From contig UBMP01000009.1 in NCBI GenBank assembly GCA_900466575.1, positions 62,001-126,000 on the forward strand: a stretch of DNA of 64,000 bases, in the 5' to 3' direction. This document shows, one piece after another, positions 36,194 through 45,416 of this stretch. Origin of the DNA: Hyphomicrobiales bacterium. GTDB lineage: Bacteria; Pseudomonadota; Alphaproteobacteria; Rhizobiales; Rhizobiaceae. The notes under the pieces were generated by a model. That model saw only the letters and a list, made by a program, of their open reading frames with translations, ran no database searches and was not told where the DNA came from. Within the stretch, counting starts at the first letter, position 1; every line of letters begins with the position of its first letter. The translations under genes and the position numbers were made by a program.

Positions 36194-37146
36194 TGGCGAG
36201 ACGCAGCGAAAGCAATTCGAGACTGGATGACGCGGCCCGCGCCGGCTGGTTCTACTATGTCGCCGGCCGCACGCAGGACGAGATTGCCGCGATCATGGGC
36301 ATTTCACGTCAGAGCGCCCAACGCCTCATTTCGCTGTCCGTTACGGAGAAGCTGATCAAGGTTCGTCTCGACCATCCCATTGCCGCCTGCATGGAACTGG
36401 CGCAGGCGCTGATGGATCGTTTCGGGTTGAAGCGGGTCGAGATCGTCCCCACGGATCCGGGTGCCGAAGGGCTTCCGGTCGGAGTGGCGGAGGCGGGTGC
36501 GGCCGAGCTGGAGCGCTGGCTGAAACAACAGGAACCGCAGATCATCGCGATGGGCACGGGTCGAACGCTCCGCGCCGTTGTCGATCAGCTCCCGCCGATG
36601 GAGTGCCCGCAGCACAAGATCGTGTCGCTCACCGGCAATATCAGTCCGGACGGGTCGGCCGCCTATTTCAACGTCATCTTCTCGATGGCGGATGCGGTCA
36701 AGGCGCCGCATTTTCCCATGCCGCTGCCGGTCATCGTGTCGTCGCGGCAGGAGCGCGATCTCATGCATCGCCAGCCGCTGATGGAAACGGCGATCGATCT
36801 TGCCAGGCGGTCGGACGTGACATTCATCGGCATTGGCGAAATGGCGCTGAAAGCTCCGCTCGTGCTCGACGGTTTCTTAACCCCCGAAGAGATGGAAGAT
36901 ATCCTGAAGGCCGGGGCAGCAGGCGAGATTTGCGGCTGGATCTTCGGCGCGGATGGCAAGCTGCTCGATCATCCGGTCAACCAGCGGGTGGCGAGCCTGC
37001 CGATCCCCAGCCGCGAGACGTCGACCGTCATTGGTCTGGCGCGCGGCGTGCGCAAGCATGCGGCGATCAAGGCTGCAGTGAAGGGCGGCCATATCAACGG
37101 GCTGATTACAGACGAGGCGGCGGCGAGGATGCTGCTGGAGGGCTAA
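36193..37146 (+). CDS. smoC: SorC-family transcriptional regulator of the polyol operon
   Basis: This is a complete 317-residue SorC regulator. The N-terminal helix-turn-helix is RTQDEIAAIMGISRQSAQRLISL (about 24-46), and the sugar-binding domain includes AMGTGRTLRAVVDQL and ISPDGSAAYFNVIF. The gene order regulator then smoE-F-G-K-S-mtlK matches the Sinorhizobium meliloti sorbitol locus, where SmoC regulates. Its ATG uses the last A of the repC stop (TGATG), so it is probably translated from the repABC message. It is related to the partial regulator at 1-552. Confidence 0.88.
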   Translation: MARRSESNSRLDDAARAGWFYYVAGRTQDEIAAIMGISRQSAQRLISLSVTEKLIKVRLDHPIAACMELAQALMDRFGLKRVEIVPTDPGAEGLPVGVAEAGAAELERWLKQQEPQIIAMGTGRTLRAVVDQLPPMECPQHKIVSLTGNISPDGSAAYFNVIFSMADAVKAPHFPMPLPVIVSSRQERDLMHRQPLMETAIDLARRSDVTFIGIGEMALKAPLVLDGFLTPEEMEDILKAGAAGEICGWIFGADGKLLDHPVNQRVASLPIPSRETSTVIGLARGVRKHAAIKAAVKGGHINGLITDEAAARMLLEG

Positions 37147-37303
37147 GCGTGCGCTCTCCGCGTCGGGCAACGTCCCGCCCAGCGCGATCAGCCGTATCCC
37201 CCCGGTCAGTGACGAGCGATTTCCAAAAAAATGTCATTGAGTTCGATCGTCGTTTGTATTGGTAAAACACTGTGACTCGACCTGTTTCAGAGGTTGATGG
37301 CGA

Positions 37304-37635
37304 TCACGCTGACCATGGGTCGTTCAGCCCGACGCCCAACCCGTCGAAGTCTTTCGCATTGCGCGTTGCAACTGTGAGATCATAAGCAATAGCGGTTGCA
37401 GCCAGCAAACCGTTCATGGCGGACAGTCCGCGTCCGGCGCGTTTGGCATTCTCCATCAGCTCTCCCCAGACCAGCGCCATCCTCTCATCGACGTGAAGAA
37501 GTCTCCCGACGAATCGCTGGGGCAGATCATGCGAGAGCCAATCGGACAGCGCTTCTTGACGCCTGTCCGAGGCCCAAAAGCGCTACGCCGCGACGGATTC
37601 CTGCAATGGAAATAACGCTTATGAAGGCGCGATCC
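37304..37635 (-). pseudogene. Frameshifted, N-terminally truncated VapC-type toxin relic
   Basis: Read leftwards, one frame gives EDRAFISVISIAGIRRGVALL (a PIN-domain piece) and then stops. After a shift near 37560, the next frame continues QEALSDWLSHDLPQRFVG and on to LLAATAIAYDLTVATRNAKDF, ending at a stop at 37304-37306. Together they make the later three quarters of a VapC-type PIN ribonuclease. The first 40 or so residues with the first catalytic aspartate are missing, so the toxin should be dead. Confidence 0.8.
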
Positions 37636-37821
37636 TCATAGATCAAGATCGCGCGGAGCGTCTGAAACGCGTTCAAGTTCCAGATCAGCCCCTCTCCGCG
37701 GAGAGGCCAGCAGGAATTCGGCCGGCGTTCCCTTGCGGGCCGTCTTGCGTTGCCATTCTTCTGCCGAGACCACAACGCTCGCGACAGTCCAGTTCTCCTC
37801 GCCGTTTATACGGACGTTCAT
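37636..37821 (-). CDS. Shortened Phd/YefM-type antitoxin remnant
   Basis: This is a 61-residue product with an ATG preceded by GAGTGAGG. It keeps VVVSAEEWQRKTARKGTPAEFLLASP and the acidic RVSDAPRDLDL tail typical of antitoxins paired with VapC, but lacks most of the N-terminal DNA-binding part. It stands directly before the dead toxin relic and may still be translated. It is best seen as the remains of a toxin-antitoxin locus. Confidence 0.6.
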   Translation of the reverse strand: MNVRINGEENWTVASVVVSAEEWQRKTARKGTPAEFLLASPRRGADLELERVSDAPRDLDL

Positions 37822-37997
37822 TGCCTCACTCCATGACCATGATGACTATCATGACTATTTACGCCCTGCCGCCGGACTTCCAACTTGGCCTGTTTGCGCC
37901 GTTTTGAGCGAAGCTGTCCCAACACGCACAAAGTCGAAATTTTTCAACCTATGCAAACCCTTGACCTCCTCTTGTGCACCGCAGCGACGATTTGCCG

Positions 37998-38051
37998 TTG
38001 ACAAAATCTCGCCGAAATCGATTATTTGCCCATGAGCATAGCATTTGCTCA
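37998..38051 (+). promoter_or_regulatory. smoE promoter and SorC operator candidate
   Basis: TTGACA (37998-38003) is followed after 17 bases by ATTATT (38021-38026). Just beyond, TGAGCA (38033-38038) and TGCTCA (38046-38051) form an inverted repeat with a 7-base spacer, 22 bases before the smoE ATG. Its position near the start of transcription suits control by SmoC. The element is the best candidate regulator site in this 250-base upstream region. Confidence 0.55.
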
Positions 38052-38073
38052 GTTTCGATTTTGGGAGGAAACT

Positions 38074-39387
38074 ATGAGATTTCAAGCATGGCTGCTGGGC
38101 GCTGCCTCTGCGCTCGCTATGGCCGGCATGGCCAATGCAGAAACGACCCTGACGATCGCCACCGTCAACAATGGCGACATGGTCCGCATGCAGAAGCTGA
38201 CCGACGACTTCACGAAGTCCAATCCGGACATCAAGCTGAACTGGGTGACGCTGGAAGAAAACGTGCTGCGCCAGAAGGTCACGACGGACATCGCCACCAA
38301 GGGCGGCCAGTATGACGTGCTGACCATCGGCACCTACGAAGTTCCGATCTGGGCCAAGAACGGCTGGCTCGTCGCGCTCGACAAGCTCGGCCCCGACTAT
38401 GACGTCGACGATCTCCTGCCGGCGATCCGCAACGGTATCAGCGCCGATGGCAAGCTCTATGCCGCACCGTTCTACGGCGAAAGCTCCATGGTCATGTACC
38501 GCAAGGACCTGATGGAAAAGGCCGGGCTGAAAATGCCTGACGCGCCGACCTGGGACTTCATCGCGGATGCGGCCCGCAAGATGACCGACCGCAAGGACGG
38601 TATCAACGGCATCTGCCTGCGCGGCAAGGCCGGCTGGGGCGAGAACATGGCCTTCCTGACCGCCATGTCCAACTCCTTTGGCGCACGCTGGTTCGATGAA
38701 AAGTGGACCCCGCAATTCGATCAGCCGGAATGGAAGAAGACGCTGGAATTCTACGTGAAGCTCATGAAGGACGCAGGTCCGGATGGTGCCTCGTCCAACG
38801 GCTTTAACGAAAACCTCGCGCTCTTCCAGCAGGGCAAGTGCGGCATGTGGATTGACGCAACCGTCGCTGCCTCCTTCGTTTCCGATCCGAAGGCTTCGAA
38901 GGTTGCCGACAAGGTCGGTTATGCACTCGCCCCCGACAACGGTCTCGGCAAGCGCGCCAACTGGCTCTGGGCCTGGAACCTCGCCATTCCGGCAGGCTCG
39001 AAGAAGGTCGATGCGGCTGAGAAGTTCGTCTCCTGGGCAACCAGCAAGCATTACACCGAAATCGTTGCGGCCAAGGAAGGCTGGGCAAACGTTCCTCCGG
39101 GCACGCGCAAATCGCTCTATGCCAATGCCGACTATCAGAAGGCAGCGCCGTTCGCCAAGATGACGCTGGACTCGATCAACGCCGCTGACCCGACCCATCC
39201 GACGGTCAAGCCGGTGCCTTATGTCGGCGTCCAGTTCGTCGCCATTCCTGAATTCCAGGGGATCGGCACGGCGGTTGGCCAGCAGTTCTCGGCAGCCCTT
39301 GCCGGCAAGGAAACGGTCGATGCAGCGCTCAAGGCGGCTCAGTCCTACACCGAGCGTGAAATGAAGAAGGCCGGCTATCCGAAGTAA
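38074..39387 (+). CDS. smoE: Sorbitol/mannitol ABC transporter substrate-binding protein
   Basis: This is a 437-residue periplasmic polyol-binding protein with signal peptide MRFQAWLLGAASALAMAGMANAE (cleaved after ANA). The mature part opens TTLTIATVNNGDMVRMQKL and shows the polyol-type WGENMAFLTAMSNSFG and VSWATSKHYTEIV stretches. The ATG at 38074 is chosen because GGGAGGAA precedes it. First gene of the smoEFGKS-mtlK operon. A strong hairpin and a repeat element separate it from smoF. Confidence 0.92.
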   Translation: MRFQAWLLGAASALAMAGMANAETTLTIATVNNGDMVRMQKLTDDFTKSNPDIKLNWVTLEENVLRQKVTTDIATKGGQYDVLTIGTYEVPIWAKNGWLVALDKLGPDYDVDDLLPAIRNGISADGKLYAAPFYGESSMVMYRKDLMEKAGLKMPDAPTWDFIADAARKMTDRKDGINGICLRGKAGWGENMAFLTAMSNSFGARWFDEKWTPQFDQPEWKKTLEFYVKLMKDAGPDGASSNGFNENLALFQQGKCGMWIDATVAASFVSDPKASKVADKVGYALAPDNGLGKRANWLWAWNLAIPAGSKKVDAAEKFVSWATSKHYTEIVAAKEGWANVPPGTRKSLYANADYQKAAPFAKMTLDSINAADPTHPTVKPVPYVGVQFVAIPEFQGIGTAVGQQFSAALAGKETVDAALKAAQSYTEREMKKAGYPK

Positions 39388-39406
39388 GCTTCCTCCTGAC
39401 GCAAAA

Positions 39407-39434
39407 GGACCGCCGCCTCGCGGGGCGGCGGTCC
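39407..39434. other. GC-rich hairpin after smoE
   Basis: Arms of 11 bases (GGACCGCCGCC and complement) enclose a 6-base loop, 20 bases after the smoE stop. There is no T-run. Such elements let the binding-protein message outlast the permease part of the transcript; inferred here. Confidence 0.6.
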
Positions 39435-39464
39435 GGGCAAGGGGAATCATGGCCGGAGTTTAGG

Positions 39465-39602
39465 GCTACCCCCTCATCTGCCTGCCGGCATCTTCTCCCC
39501 GACGGGGAGAAGAGGAAGAGACGCAGCCTCTCAGGTCTCCTCGCCCCAACGGGGAGAGGTCCGCCGAGCGACAGCGGAGGCGGGGTGAGGGGAGGAGCCA
39601 CA
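39465..39602. repeat. RIME-type palindromic intergenic repeat
   Basis: This is a run of palindromic segments between smoE and smoF. TCTTCTCCCC-GAC-GGGGAGAAGA (39491-39513) is perfect; a second imperfect one reads CTCGCCCCAACGGGGAGAG (about 39540-39558). CTGCCTGCCGGCATC precedes and CGGGGTGAGGGGAGGAG follows. The wording is like Rhizobium-specific intergenic mosaic elements, which are non-coding repeats scattered in Rhizobiaceae genomes. Confidence 0.65.
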
Positions 39603-39697
39603 CCCAAAAGCCGCGCGTTTATTCAACAAAACCCGGACGCCATGACCGGCCGATTGCGCCGGAACCTGACGCCATAACCCTGGAGAGGAATTGAGCC

Positions 39698-40567
39698 ATG
39701 GCAACGATGCAGATGCGCACGACCGCGCGGGCGATGATGGCACCGGCCGTCATCCTGCTGCTGGTCTGGATGGCTGTGCCCTTGGCCGCCACGCTCTATT
39801 ATTCCTTCCAGAACTACACGCTGCTGAACCCGGTCATCTCCTTTGCGGGATTGGACAATTACTATTACTTCATCACCGATCCGGCCTTCGCATCGGCCGT
39901 GCTGAATACGATCTATCTCGTCGGCGGGGTTCTGCTGATCACCGTCATCGGCGGATTGTTCCTGGCGCTGCTCATCGATCAGCCCATCTTCGGGCAGGGG
40001 ATCGTCCGTATTCTGGTCATCTCGCCCTTCTTCGTCATGCCAACGGTGGCGGCACTCGTGTGGAAGAACATGCTGATGAACCCGATCTACGGGATCTTCG
40101 CCTGGCTCTTCTCGCTGGTCGGCCTGCCGCCGGTGGACTTCCTCGCGCAGATCCCGCTGCTCTCGATCATCCTGATCGTCGCCTGGCAATGGCTGCCGTT
40201 CGCGACGCTGATCCTGCTCACCGCCCTGCAATCGCTCGATGGCGAGCAGATGGAAGCCGCCGAAATGGACGGCGCGGGCGTTGTCAGCCGCTTCATCTAT
40301 CTCGTGCTGCCGCATCTCTCACGGGCGATTACGGTCGTGATCCTCATCGAGACGATCTTCCTTCTGGGCGTCTTTGCCGAAATCCTCGTCACCACCAATG
40401 GCGGACCGGGGACGGCGAGCACGAACCTGCCCTTCCTCGTCTACACGCAGGCGCTTTTGAACTTCGATGTCGGCAGCGCATCCGCCGGCGGGATCATTGC
40501 GGTGGTCGTCGCCAATATCGTCGCATTCTTCCTGATGCGCATCATCGGCAAGAACCTGGAGGCTTGA
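39698..40567 (+). CDS. smoF: Sorbitol/mannitol ABC transporter permease SmoF
   Basis: This is a 289-residue MalF-type permease with six hydrophobic segments and the EAA loop QMEAAEMDGAGVVSRFIYLVLPHL. The late NGGPGTASTNLPFLVY region is typical of polyol transporters. GAGAGGAATTGAG stands before the ATG. The upstream gap (310 bases) holds the smoE hairpin and the repeat. Confidence 0.92.
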   Translation: MATMQMRTTARAMMAPAVILLLVWMAVPLAATLYYSFQNYTLLNPVISFAGLDNYYYFITDPAFASAVLNTIYLVGGVLLITVIGGLFLALLIDQPIFGQGIVRILVISPFFVMPTVAALVWKNMLMNPIYGIFAWLFSLVGLPPVDFLAQIPLLSIILIVAWQWLPFATLILLTALQSLDGEQMEAAEMDGAGVVSRFIYLVLPHLSRAITVVILIETIFLLGVFAEILVTTNGGPGTASTNLPFLVYTQALLNFDVGSASAGGIIAVVVANIVAFFLMRIIGKNLEA

Positions 40568-40570
40568 ACC

Positions 40571-41401
40571 ATGGCACGATCGGTTTCCACCTCGCGGCGC
40601 GTCACCTTCACCGTCATTGCCTGGGTGATCGCGCTCATCCTCTTCTTCCCGATCCTCTGGACGATCATCACCAGCTTCAAGTCGGAAGGCGACGCCATTG
40701 CCTTTCCGCCGGTGTTCCTGAACTTCCACTGGACGCTTGACAGCTATCGTGAAGTGCAGGAGCGCTCGGATTATCTGCTGCATGTCTGGAATTCGGCGGC
40801 CATCTCCTTCGGCTCGACGCTGATCGCGCTGCTGATCTCCATTCCCGCGGCCTGGGCGATGGCCTTCAATCCCGGCAAGCGGACGAAGGACATCCTCATG
40901 TGGATGCTCTCGACCAAGATGATGCCGGCAGTCGCGGTGCTGGTGCCCTTCTATCTCGCCTACAAGAATCTCGGACTTCTCGACACCAAGCTCGGCCTCA
41001 TTATCATTCTGACCATGATGAACCTGCCGATCATCGTCTGGATGCTCTACAGCTACTTCAAGGAAATACCCGGCGAAATCCTCGAAGCCGCCCGCATGGA
41101 TGGCGCGACGCTCGGCAAGGAGATCGTCTATGTGCTGGCGCCGATGGCGGTTCCCGGCATCGCCTCGACCGTGCTTCTCAACATCATCCTCTCATGGAAC
41201 GAGGCCTTCTGGACGCTGAACCTTTCGGCCTCGCAGGCGGCACCGCTCTCCACCTTCATTGCATCCTATTCCAGTCCCGAAGGCCTCTTCTGGGCAAAGC
41301 TTTCTGCGGCCTCCACGCTCGCCATCGCACCGATCCTGGTGATGGGCTGGTTCTCGCAGAAGCAGCTCGTGCGTGGCCTCACCTTCGGCGCAGTCAAATA
41401 A
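40571..41401 (+). CDS. smoG: Sorbitol/mannitol ABC transporter permease SmoG
   Basis: This is a 276-residue MalG-type permease. [27 protein letters not shown] and the EAA loop [20 protein letters not shown] are typical of the polyol permease branch; it ends [10 protein letters not shown]. It begins three bases after the smoF stop with its ribosome site inside the end of smoF. Confidence 0.93.
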   Translation: MARSVSTSRRVTFTVIAWVIALILFFPILWTIITSFKSEGDAIAFPPVFLNFHWTLDSYREVQERSDYLLHVWNSAAISFGSTLIALLISIPAAWAMAFNPGKRTKDILMWMLSTKMMPAVAVLVPFYLAYKNLGLLDTKLGLIIILTMMNLPIIVWMLYSYFKEIPGEILEAARMDGATLGKEIVYVLAPMAVPGIASTVLLNIILSWNEAFWTLNLSASQAAPLSTFIASYSSPEGLFWAKLSAASTLAIAPILVMGWFSQKQLVRGLTFGAVK

Positions 41402-41411
41402 GGAGACCGTC

Positions 41412-42410
41412 ATGGGCAGCATTCGATTGAACAAGGTTTCCAAGGTTTTCGGCGAGATGAAGGTCATTCCTTCGATCGACCTGGAGATCGAAAACGGCGA
41501 ATTCGTCGTCTTTGTCGGCCCGTCCGGCTGCGGCAAGTCCACGCTGCTTCGCCTGATCGCGGGTCTTGAAGACACATCCGGCGGCACGATCGAGATCGAC
41601 GACCGGAACGTCACCTCCGAGGCTCCCGCCAAGCGCGGGCTCGCCATGGTGTTCCAGTCTTATGCGCTCTATCCGCATATGACGGTGCGCAAGAACATCG
41701 CCTTCCCGCTGAAAATGGCGGGTGAGGAGCAGTCGGTGATCGACCGCAAGGTGGCCGAGGCTGCCAAGGTCCTAAACCTGACCGATTACCTCGAGCGCAA
41801 GCCCGGCCAGCTTTCCGGTGGCCAGCGCCAGCGCGTTGCCATCGGCCGCGCCATCGTGCGCCAGCCCACGGCCTTTCTCTTCGATGAGCCGCTGTCGAAC
41901 CTCGATGCGGCGCTGCGCGTGACAATGCGTCTGGAAATTTCCGAACTGCACCAGCAGCTCGGCACGACCATGATCTATGTGACGCATGATCAGGTGGAGG
42001 CCATGACCATGGCCGACAAGATCGTCGTGCTCAACCGTGGCAATGTCGAGCAGGTCGGCTCGCCGCTGGAGCTTTACAGCCGCCCGCGCAATCTCTTCGT
42101 CGCCGGCTTCATCGGCTCGCCGAAAATGAACCTGATCGAGGGTGCGGAAGCCGGAAAGCTCGGCGCTAAGACCATCGGCGTTCGTCCGGAACATATGAAC
42201 GTTTCGACGACCGATGGCGCGTGGAAAGGCACGGTGGGCGTTGCCGAACATCTCGGCTCCGACACCTTCTGCCATGTGCACACCGAGACTGCCGGCACGC
42301 TGACGCTGCGCACCGCCGGCGACGCGATGCTGAAGCATGGCGACACGATCTATCTGACGCCGGACGACCGGCGCATCCACAAGTTCAACAATGAGGGACT
42401 GGCCGTATGA
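41412..42410 (+). CDS. smoK: Polyol ABC transporter ATP-binding protein SmoK
   Basis: This is a 332-residue UgpC/MalK-type ATPase. It shows Walker [10 protein letters not shown], signature LSGGQRQRV, Walker [14 protein letters not shown] and H-loop [15 protein letters not shown]. The TOBE-type C-terminal part contains GVRPEHM. ATG at 41412 is 7 bases after AAGGAG; an upstream start would overlap smoG. Its stop overlaps the smoS start by four bases. Confidence 0.94.
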   Translation: MGSIRLNKVSKVFGEMKVIPSIDLEIENGEFVVFVGPSGCGKSTLLRLIAGLEDTSGGTIEIDDRNVTSEAPAKRGLAMVFQSYALYPHMTVRKNIAFPLKMAGEEQSVIDRKVAEAAKVLNLTDYLERKPGQLSGGQRQRVAIGRAIVRQPTAFLFDEPLSNLDAALRVTMRLEISELHQQLGTTMIYVTHDQVEAMTMADKIVVLNRGNVEQVGSPLELYSRPRNLFVAGFIGSPKMNLIEGAEAGKLGAKTIGVRPEHMNVSTTDGAWKGTVGVAEHLGSDTFCHVHTETAGTLTLRTAGDAMLKHGDTIYLTPDDRRIHKFNNEGLAV

Positions 42411-43183
42411 CCGGACGTCTGCAAGGCAAATCGGCGCTGATCACCGGCTCGGCGCGCGGCATCGGCCGGGCCTTTGCCGAAGCCTATATCCGCGAAGGCG
42501 CGACGGTGGCGATTGCCGATATCAATATCGAGCGCGCCGAAGAGACCGCGCGGGAGCTTGGCCCCCAGGCTTATGCGGTGAAAATGGACGTGACGGATCA
42601 GGCCTCCATCGACGCGGCGATTGCCGCTGTCGATGCGCGGACCGGAGGCATTGATATCCTGATTAACAATGCGGCTCTCTTTGATCTCGCCCCTATCGTC
42701 GAGATCAGCCGCAAGAGCTTCGACACGCTGTTCTCGATCAACGTGGCCGGCACGCTCTTCACCATGCAGGCGGCGGCGAAGTCGATGATTGCGCGTGGCA
42801 AGGGCGGCAAGATCATCAACATGGCAAGCCAGGCCGGCCGACGTGGCGAGGCACTCGTCGCGGTCTACTGCGCCACCAAGGCCGCGGTCATCTCGCTAAC
42901 GCAGTCGGCGGGGCTCGATCTGATCAAGCACGGCATCAATGTGAACGCGATTGCGCCGGGCGTGGTGGATGGCGAGCATTGGGATGGCGTCGACGCGCTC
43001 TTTGCCAAATACGAGAACCGCCCGCTCGGCGAAAAGAAGAAACTGGTCGGAAAAGAAGTGCCATTTGGCCGGATGGGAACCGCAAATGACCTTGTGGGTA
43101 TGGCGATCTTCCTCGCGAGCCCCGAAGCCGACTACATCGTCGCCCAGACATACAATGTCGACGGCGGCAACTGGATGAGCTGA
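42407..43183 (+). CDS. smoS: Sorbitol dehydrogenase (SDR family)
   Basis: This is a 258-residue SDR enzyme. TGSARGIG is at 13-20, NNAA at 87-90, catalytic Ser141, Tyr154 and Lys158 (YCATK), ending VDGGNWMS. In S. meliloti SmoS oxidises D-sorbitol to fructose and galactitol to tagatose with NAD+. Asp38 after the second beta strand favours NAD. Overlap with smoK and 37 bases before mtlK place it within one operon. Confidence 0.92.
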   Translation: MTGRLQGKSALITGSARGIGRAFAEAYIREGATVAIADINIERAEETARELGPQAYAVKMDVTDQASIDAAIAAVDARTGGIDILINNAALFDLAPIVEISRKSFDTLFSINVAGTLFTMQAAAKSMIARGKGGKIINMASQAGRRGEALVAVYCATKAAVISLTQSAGLDLIKHGINVNAIAPGVVDGEHWDGVDALFAKYENRPLGEKKKLVGKEVPFGRMGTANDLVGMAIFLASPEADYIVAQTYNVDGGNWMS

Positions 43184-43220
43184 ACAGACCCTCGATACCC
43201 GCCAAGCCGGGGAGATGACC

Positions 43221-44696
43221 ATGACAAAACTATCCTTAGCCAACCTGCCGAAACTAGCCGACAAGGCATCCTTGCCGACCTACCGGCGCGAGGCTCTCAC
43301 CGCCGGCATCCTGCATTTCGGCGTCGGCAATTTCCATCGCGCCCATCTGGCGGTCTATCTGCATGACCTGTTCAATCAGGGCAAGAATCTCGACTTCGCC
43401 ATTATCGGCGCCGGCGTCATGGCCTCCGACGGCAAGATGAAGGAGGTTCTGAAAGCGCAGGATTATCTGACGACGGTGGTCGAGCAGGATATTTCCAAGT
43501 CGGCCGCGACCATCACCGGCCCGATGATCGATTTCATCGCCGCACCTGACTTCGATGCAATGATCGCGAAGCTCGCCGATCCGGCGATCCGCATCGTTTC
43601 GATGACCATCACCGAAGGCGGCTATTTCATCGATCCGGCCACCGGCAGGTTCGATCCCAAGCACCCGGCCATTGCCGCCGATGGCGCCAATCCCGATCAG
43701 CCGAAGACCGTCTTTGGCCTGATCATCGCCGGCCTGAAGAAGCGCCGCGCCGCAGGCCATCCGCCGTTCACCGTCATGTCCTGCGACAACATTCCGGGCA
43801 ATGGCGAGGTGACGGAAGCTGCCGTCGCGGGGCTTGCCGCGCTCTCCGATCCCGACTTCGCGCACTGGATCGAGAAGAACGTGGCTTTCCCGAATTCCAT
43901 GGTCGACCGCATCACGCCGGCCACCGGCAAGCGCGAGATCAACATCGCCCGCGAGACCTATGGCATCGAGGATGGCTGGCCGGTCTTCTGCGAGGAGTTC
44001 AAGCAATGGGTGCTGGAGGACAAGTTCCCCCTCGGCCGCCCGGCCTTTGAAGATGCCGGTGCCGAATTCGTGCCCGACGTCGCGCCCTATGAGCTGATGA
44101 AGCTGCGCATTCTCAACGGAGGCCATGCGGCCATTGCTTATCCGGCTTCGCTGATGGACATTCACTTTGTTCACGAGGCTATGGAAAACCCGCTGATCAA
44201 GGCTTTCCTGGCGCGGCTCGAGCATAACGAGATCATCCCCGTCGTGCCGCCCGTGCCGAACACGAGCCTTGCCGACTATTTCGACCTGATCGACCGCCGC
44301 TTCTCCAACCCGAAGATCGGCGACACGATCCCGCGTCTGGCGCAGGACGGTTCCAACCGTCAGCCGAAATTCATTCTGCCGGCCACGGCTGCGAGACTTG
44401 CCAAGGGGCAGGACGTGACAGGTCTGTCGCTGGTCTCGGCGCTCTGGTGTAAGTATTTCGAGGGCGTATCGGATAGCGGCAAGGCAATCGCCTTCAATGA
44501 CGAGAGCGCCGAGCGGCTGCAGAAGGCGGCGCTTGCCTCGCGCGAAGACCCGAAGGCCTTCCTCGCGCTTGGCGATATTTTCGGCGATGTCGGCACCAAT
44601 CCGCGCTTTGTCGAAAGCTTCTCCAAGGCGCTCGCCAGCCTGCACGCCAAGGGTACTGCCGCGACGCTTGCCGATTATATCGACGGCAAGCTTTGA
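43221..44696 (+). CDS. mtlK: Mannitol 2-dehydrogenase (polyol long-chain dehydrogenase)
   Basis: This is a 491-residue mannitol dehydrogenase. It has the N-terminal FGVGNFHRAHLAVYLHDL nucleotide-binding segment and the catalytic K-x5-N-x2-H pattern in MKLRILNGGHAAIAY. It converts D-mannitol (and related polyols such as D-arabitol) to the 2-ketose with NAD+. The ATG at 43221 is preferred over 43215 because GGGGAG sits 6 bases ahead of it. It is cotranscribed with smoS, so both hexitols can enter via fructose. Confidence 0.93.
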   Translation: MTKLSLANLPKLADKASLPTYRREALTAGILHFGVGNFHRAHLAVYLHDLFNQGKNLDFAIIGAGVMASDGKMKEVLKAQDYLTTVVEQDISKSAATITGPMIDFIAAPDFDAMIAKLADPAIRIVSMTITEGGYFIDPATGRFDPKHPAIAADGANPDQPKTVFGLIIAGLKKRRAAGHPPFTVMSCDNIPGNGEVTEAAVAGLAALSDPDFAHWIEKNVAFPNSMVDRITPATGKREINIARETYGIEDGWPVFCEEFKQWVLEDKFPLGRPAFEDAGAEFVPDVAPYELMKLRILNGGHAAIAYPASLMDIHFVHEAMENPLIKAFLARLEHNEIIPVVPPVPNTSLADYFDLIDRRFSNPKIGDTIPRLAQDGSNRQPKFILPATAARLAKGQDVTGLSLVSALWCKYFEGVSDSGKAIAFNDESAERLQKAALASREDPKAFLALGDIFGDVGTNPRFVESFSKALASLHAKGTAATLADYIDGKL

Positions 44697-44708
44697 AGGC
44701 CGGGCGCC

Positions 44709-45416
44709 ATGCGGACCCCGACAGAACTCCTCGTCATCTTTGATTGCGACGGGGTGCTGGTCGATAGCGAGCCGATTGCGCTTTCCGTGCTGGGCGAAAT
44801 GCTGAAAAGCCAGCAGGTCTTCCTGACGGAAGACGAGATCGCCGATCGCTTTCTTGGCCGCAGTCTTGGGGCGGTGGCCGAGATCGTGGAACAGGAATTT
44901 GGCCGGCATCTGCCGGAGGATTTTCCGGCGTTGATCCGCCGGCGGCTGTTCAAGCGCTACGAGCATGAATTGCGGGCGATGCCGGGCGTTTTTTCGGCTC
45001 TGGAGGCGCTCGCCCTGCGCGGAATTGCGACCTGTGTTGCCTCCTCCAGCCAGCCCGAGCGGATCGAAAAGAGCCTTGCGGTGACCGGTCTCTCCGCCAC
45101 CTTCGGCACGCGTCTCTACAGCGCCACGATGGTCAAGGCGGGCAAGCCCGCACCCGATCTCTTTCTCCATGCAGCCCGCCAGTGCGGCTATTCGCCGGCA
45201 AACTGTATTGTCATCGAGGATAGCCCGGCGGGCATCATTGCGGCGCGGGCGGCGGGCATGCGCGTCTTCGCCTTCGGCGGTGGCGGCCATGCCGGTGCGC
45301 CCGCCTTTCGGCAGAAGATTGCGGCACTGAAGCCCGATGCATCGTTTGACGCCATGACGGATTTGCTGCAACTTGTCGAAGGGTCGAGGAGTTCGGAAGA
45401 CAGCCTTCATGGGTGA
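44709..45416 (+). CDS. HAD-superfamily hydrolase (subfamily IA)
   Basis: This is a 235-residue haloacid-dehalogenase-type phosphatase. The nucleophile motif is FDCDGVLVDSEP (Asp12, Asp14), motif II is VASSSQPER, the lysine motif is VKAGKPAPDLF, and motif IV is IEDSPAGI. It resembles sugar-phosphate phosphatases/beta-phosphoglucomutases. It lies in the polyol operon, between mtlK (12 bases before) and the kinase (8-base overlap), and may remove dead-end sugar phosphates. Confidence 0.9.
   Translation: MRTPTELLVIFDCDGVLVDSEPIALSVLGEMLKSQQVFLTEDEIADRFLGRSLGAVAEIVEQEFGRHLPEDFPALIRRRLFKRYEHELRAMPGVFSALEALALRGIATCVASSSQPERIEKSLAVTGLSATFGTRLYSATMVKAGKPAPDLFLHAARQCGYSPANCIVIEDSPAGIIAARAAGMRVFAFGGGGHAGAPAFRQKIAALKPDASFDAMTDLLQLVEGSRSSEDSLHG

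Noticed and set aside
37847-37856. ATGACTATC/ATGACTATT short direct repeat near the antitoxin remnant
   Set aside because: Only a few bases repeated, no sign of an insertion element or attachment site.
37855-39450. 531-codon open frame on the minus strand opposite smoE
   Set aside because: Same reason: smoE has a signal peptide and family motifs, and the antisense product does not look like a protein.
40738-40752. TTGACAGCTATC in smoG as a third parS site
   Set aside because: The right half does not complete the palindrome (no GTCAAC), and the site lies in coding sequence.
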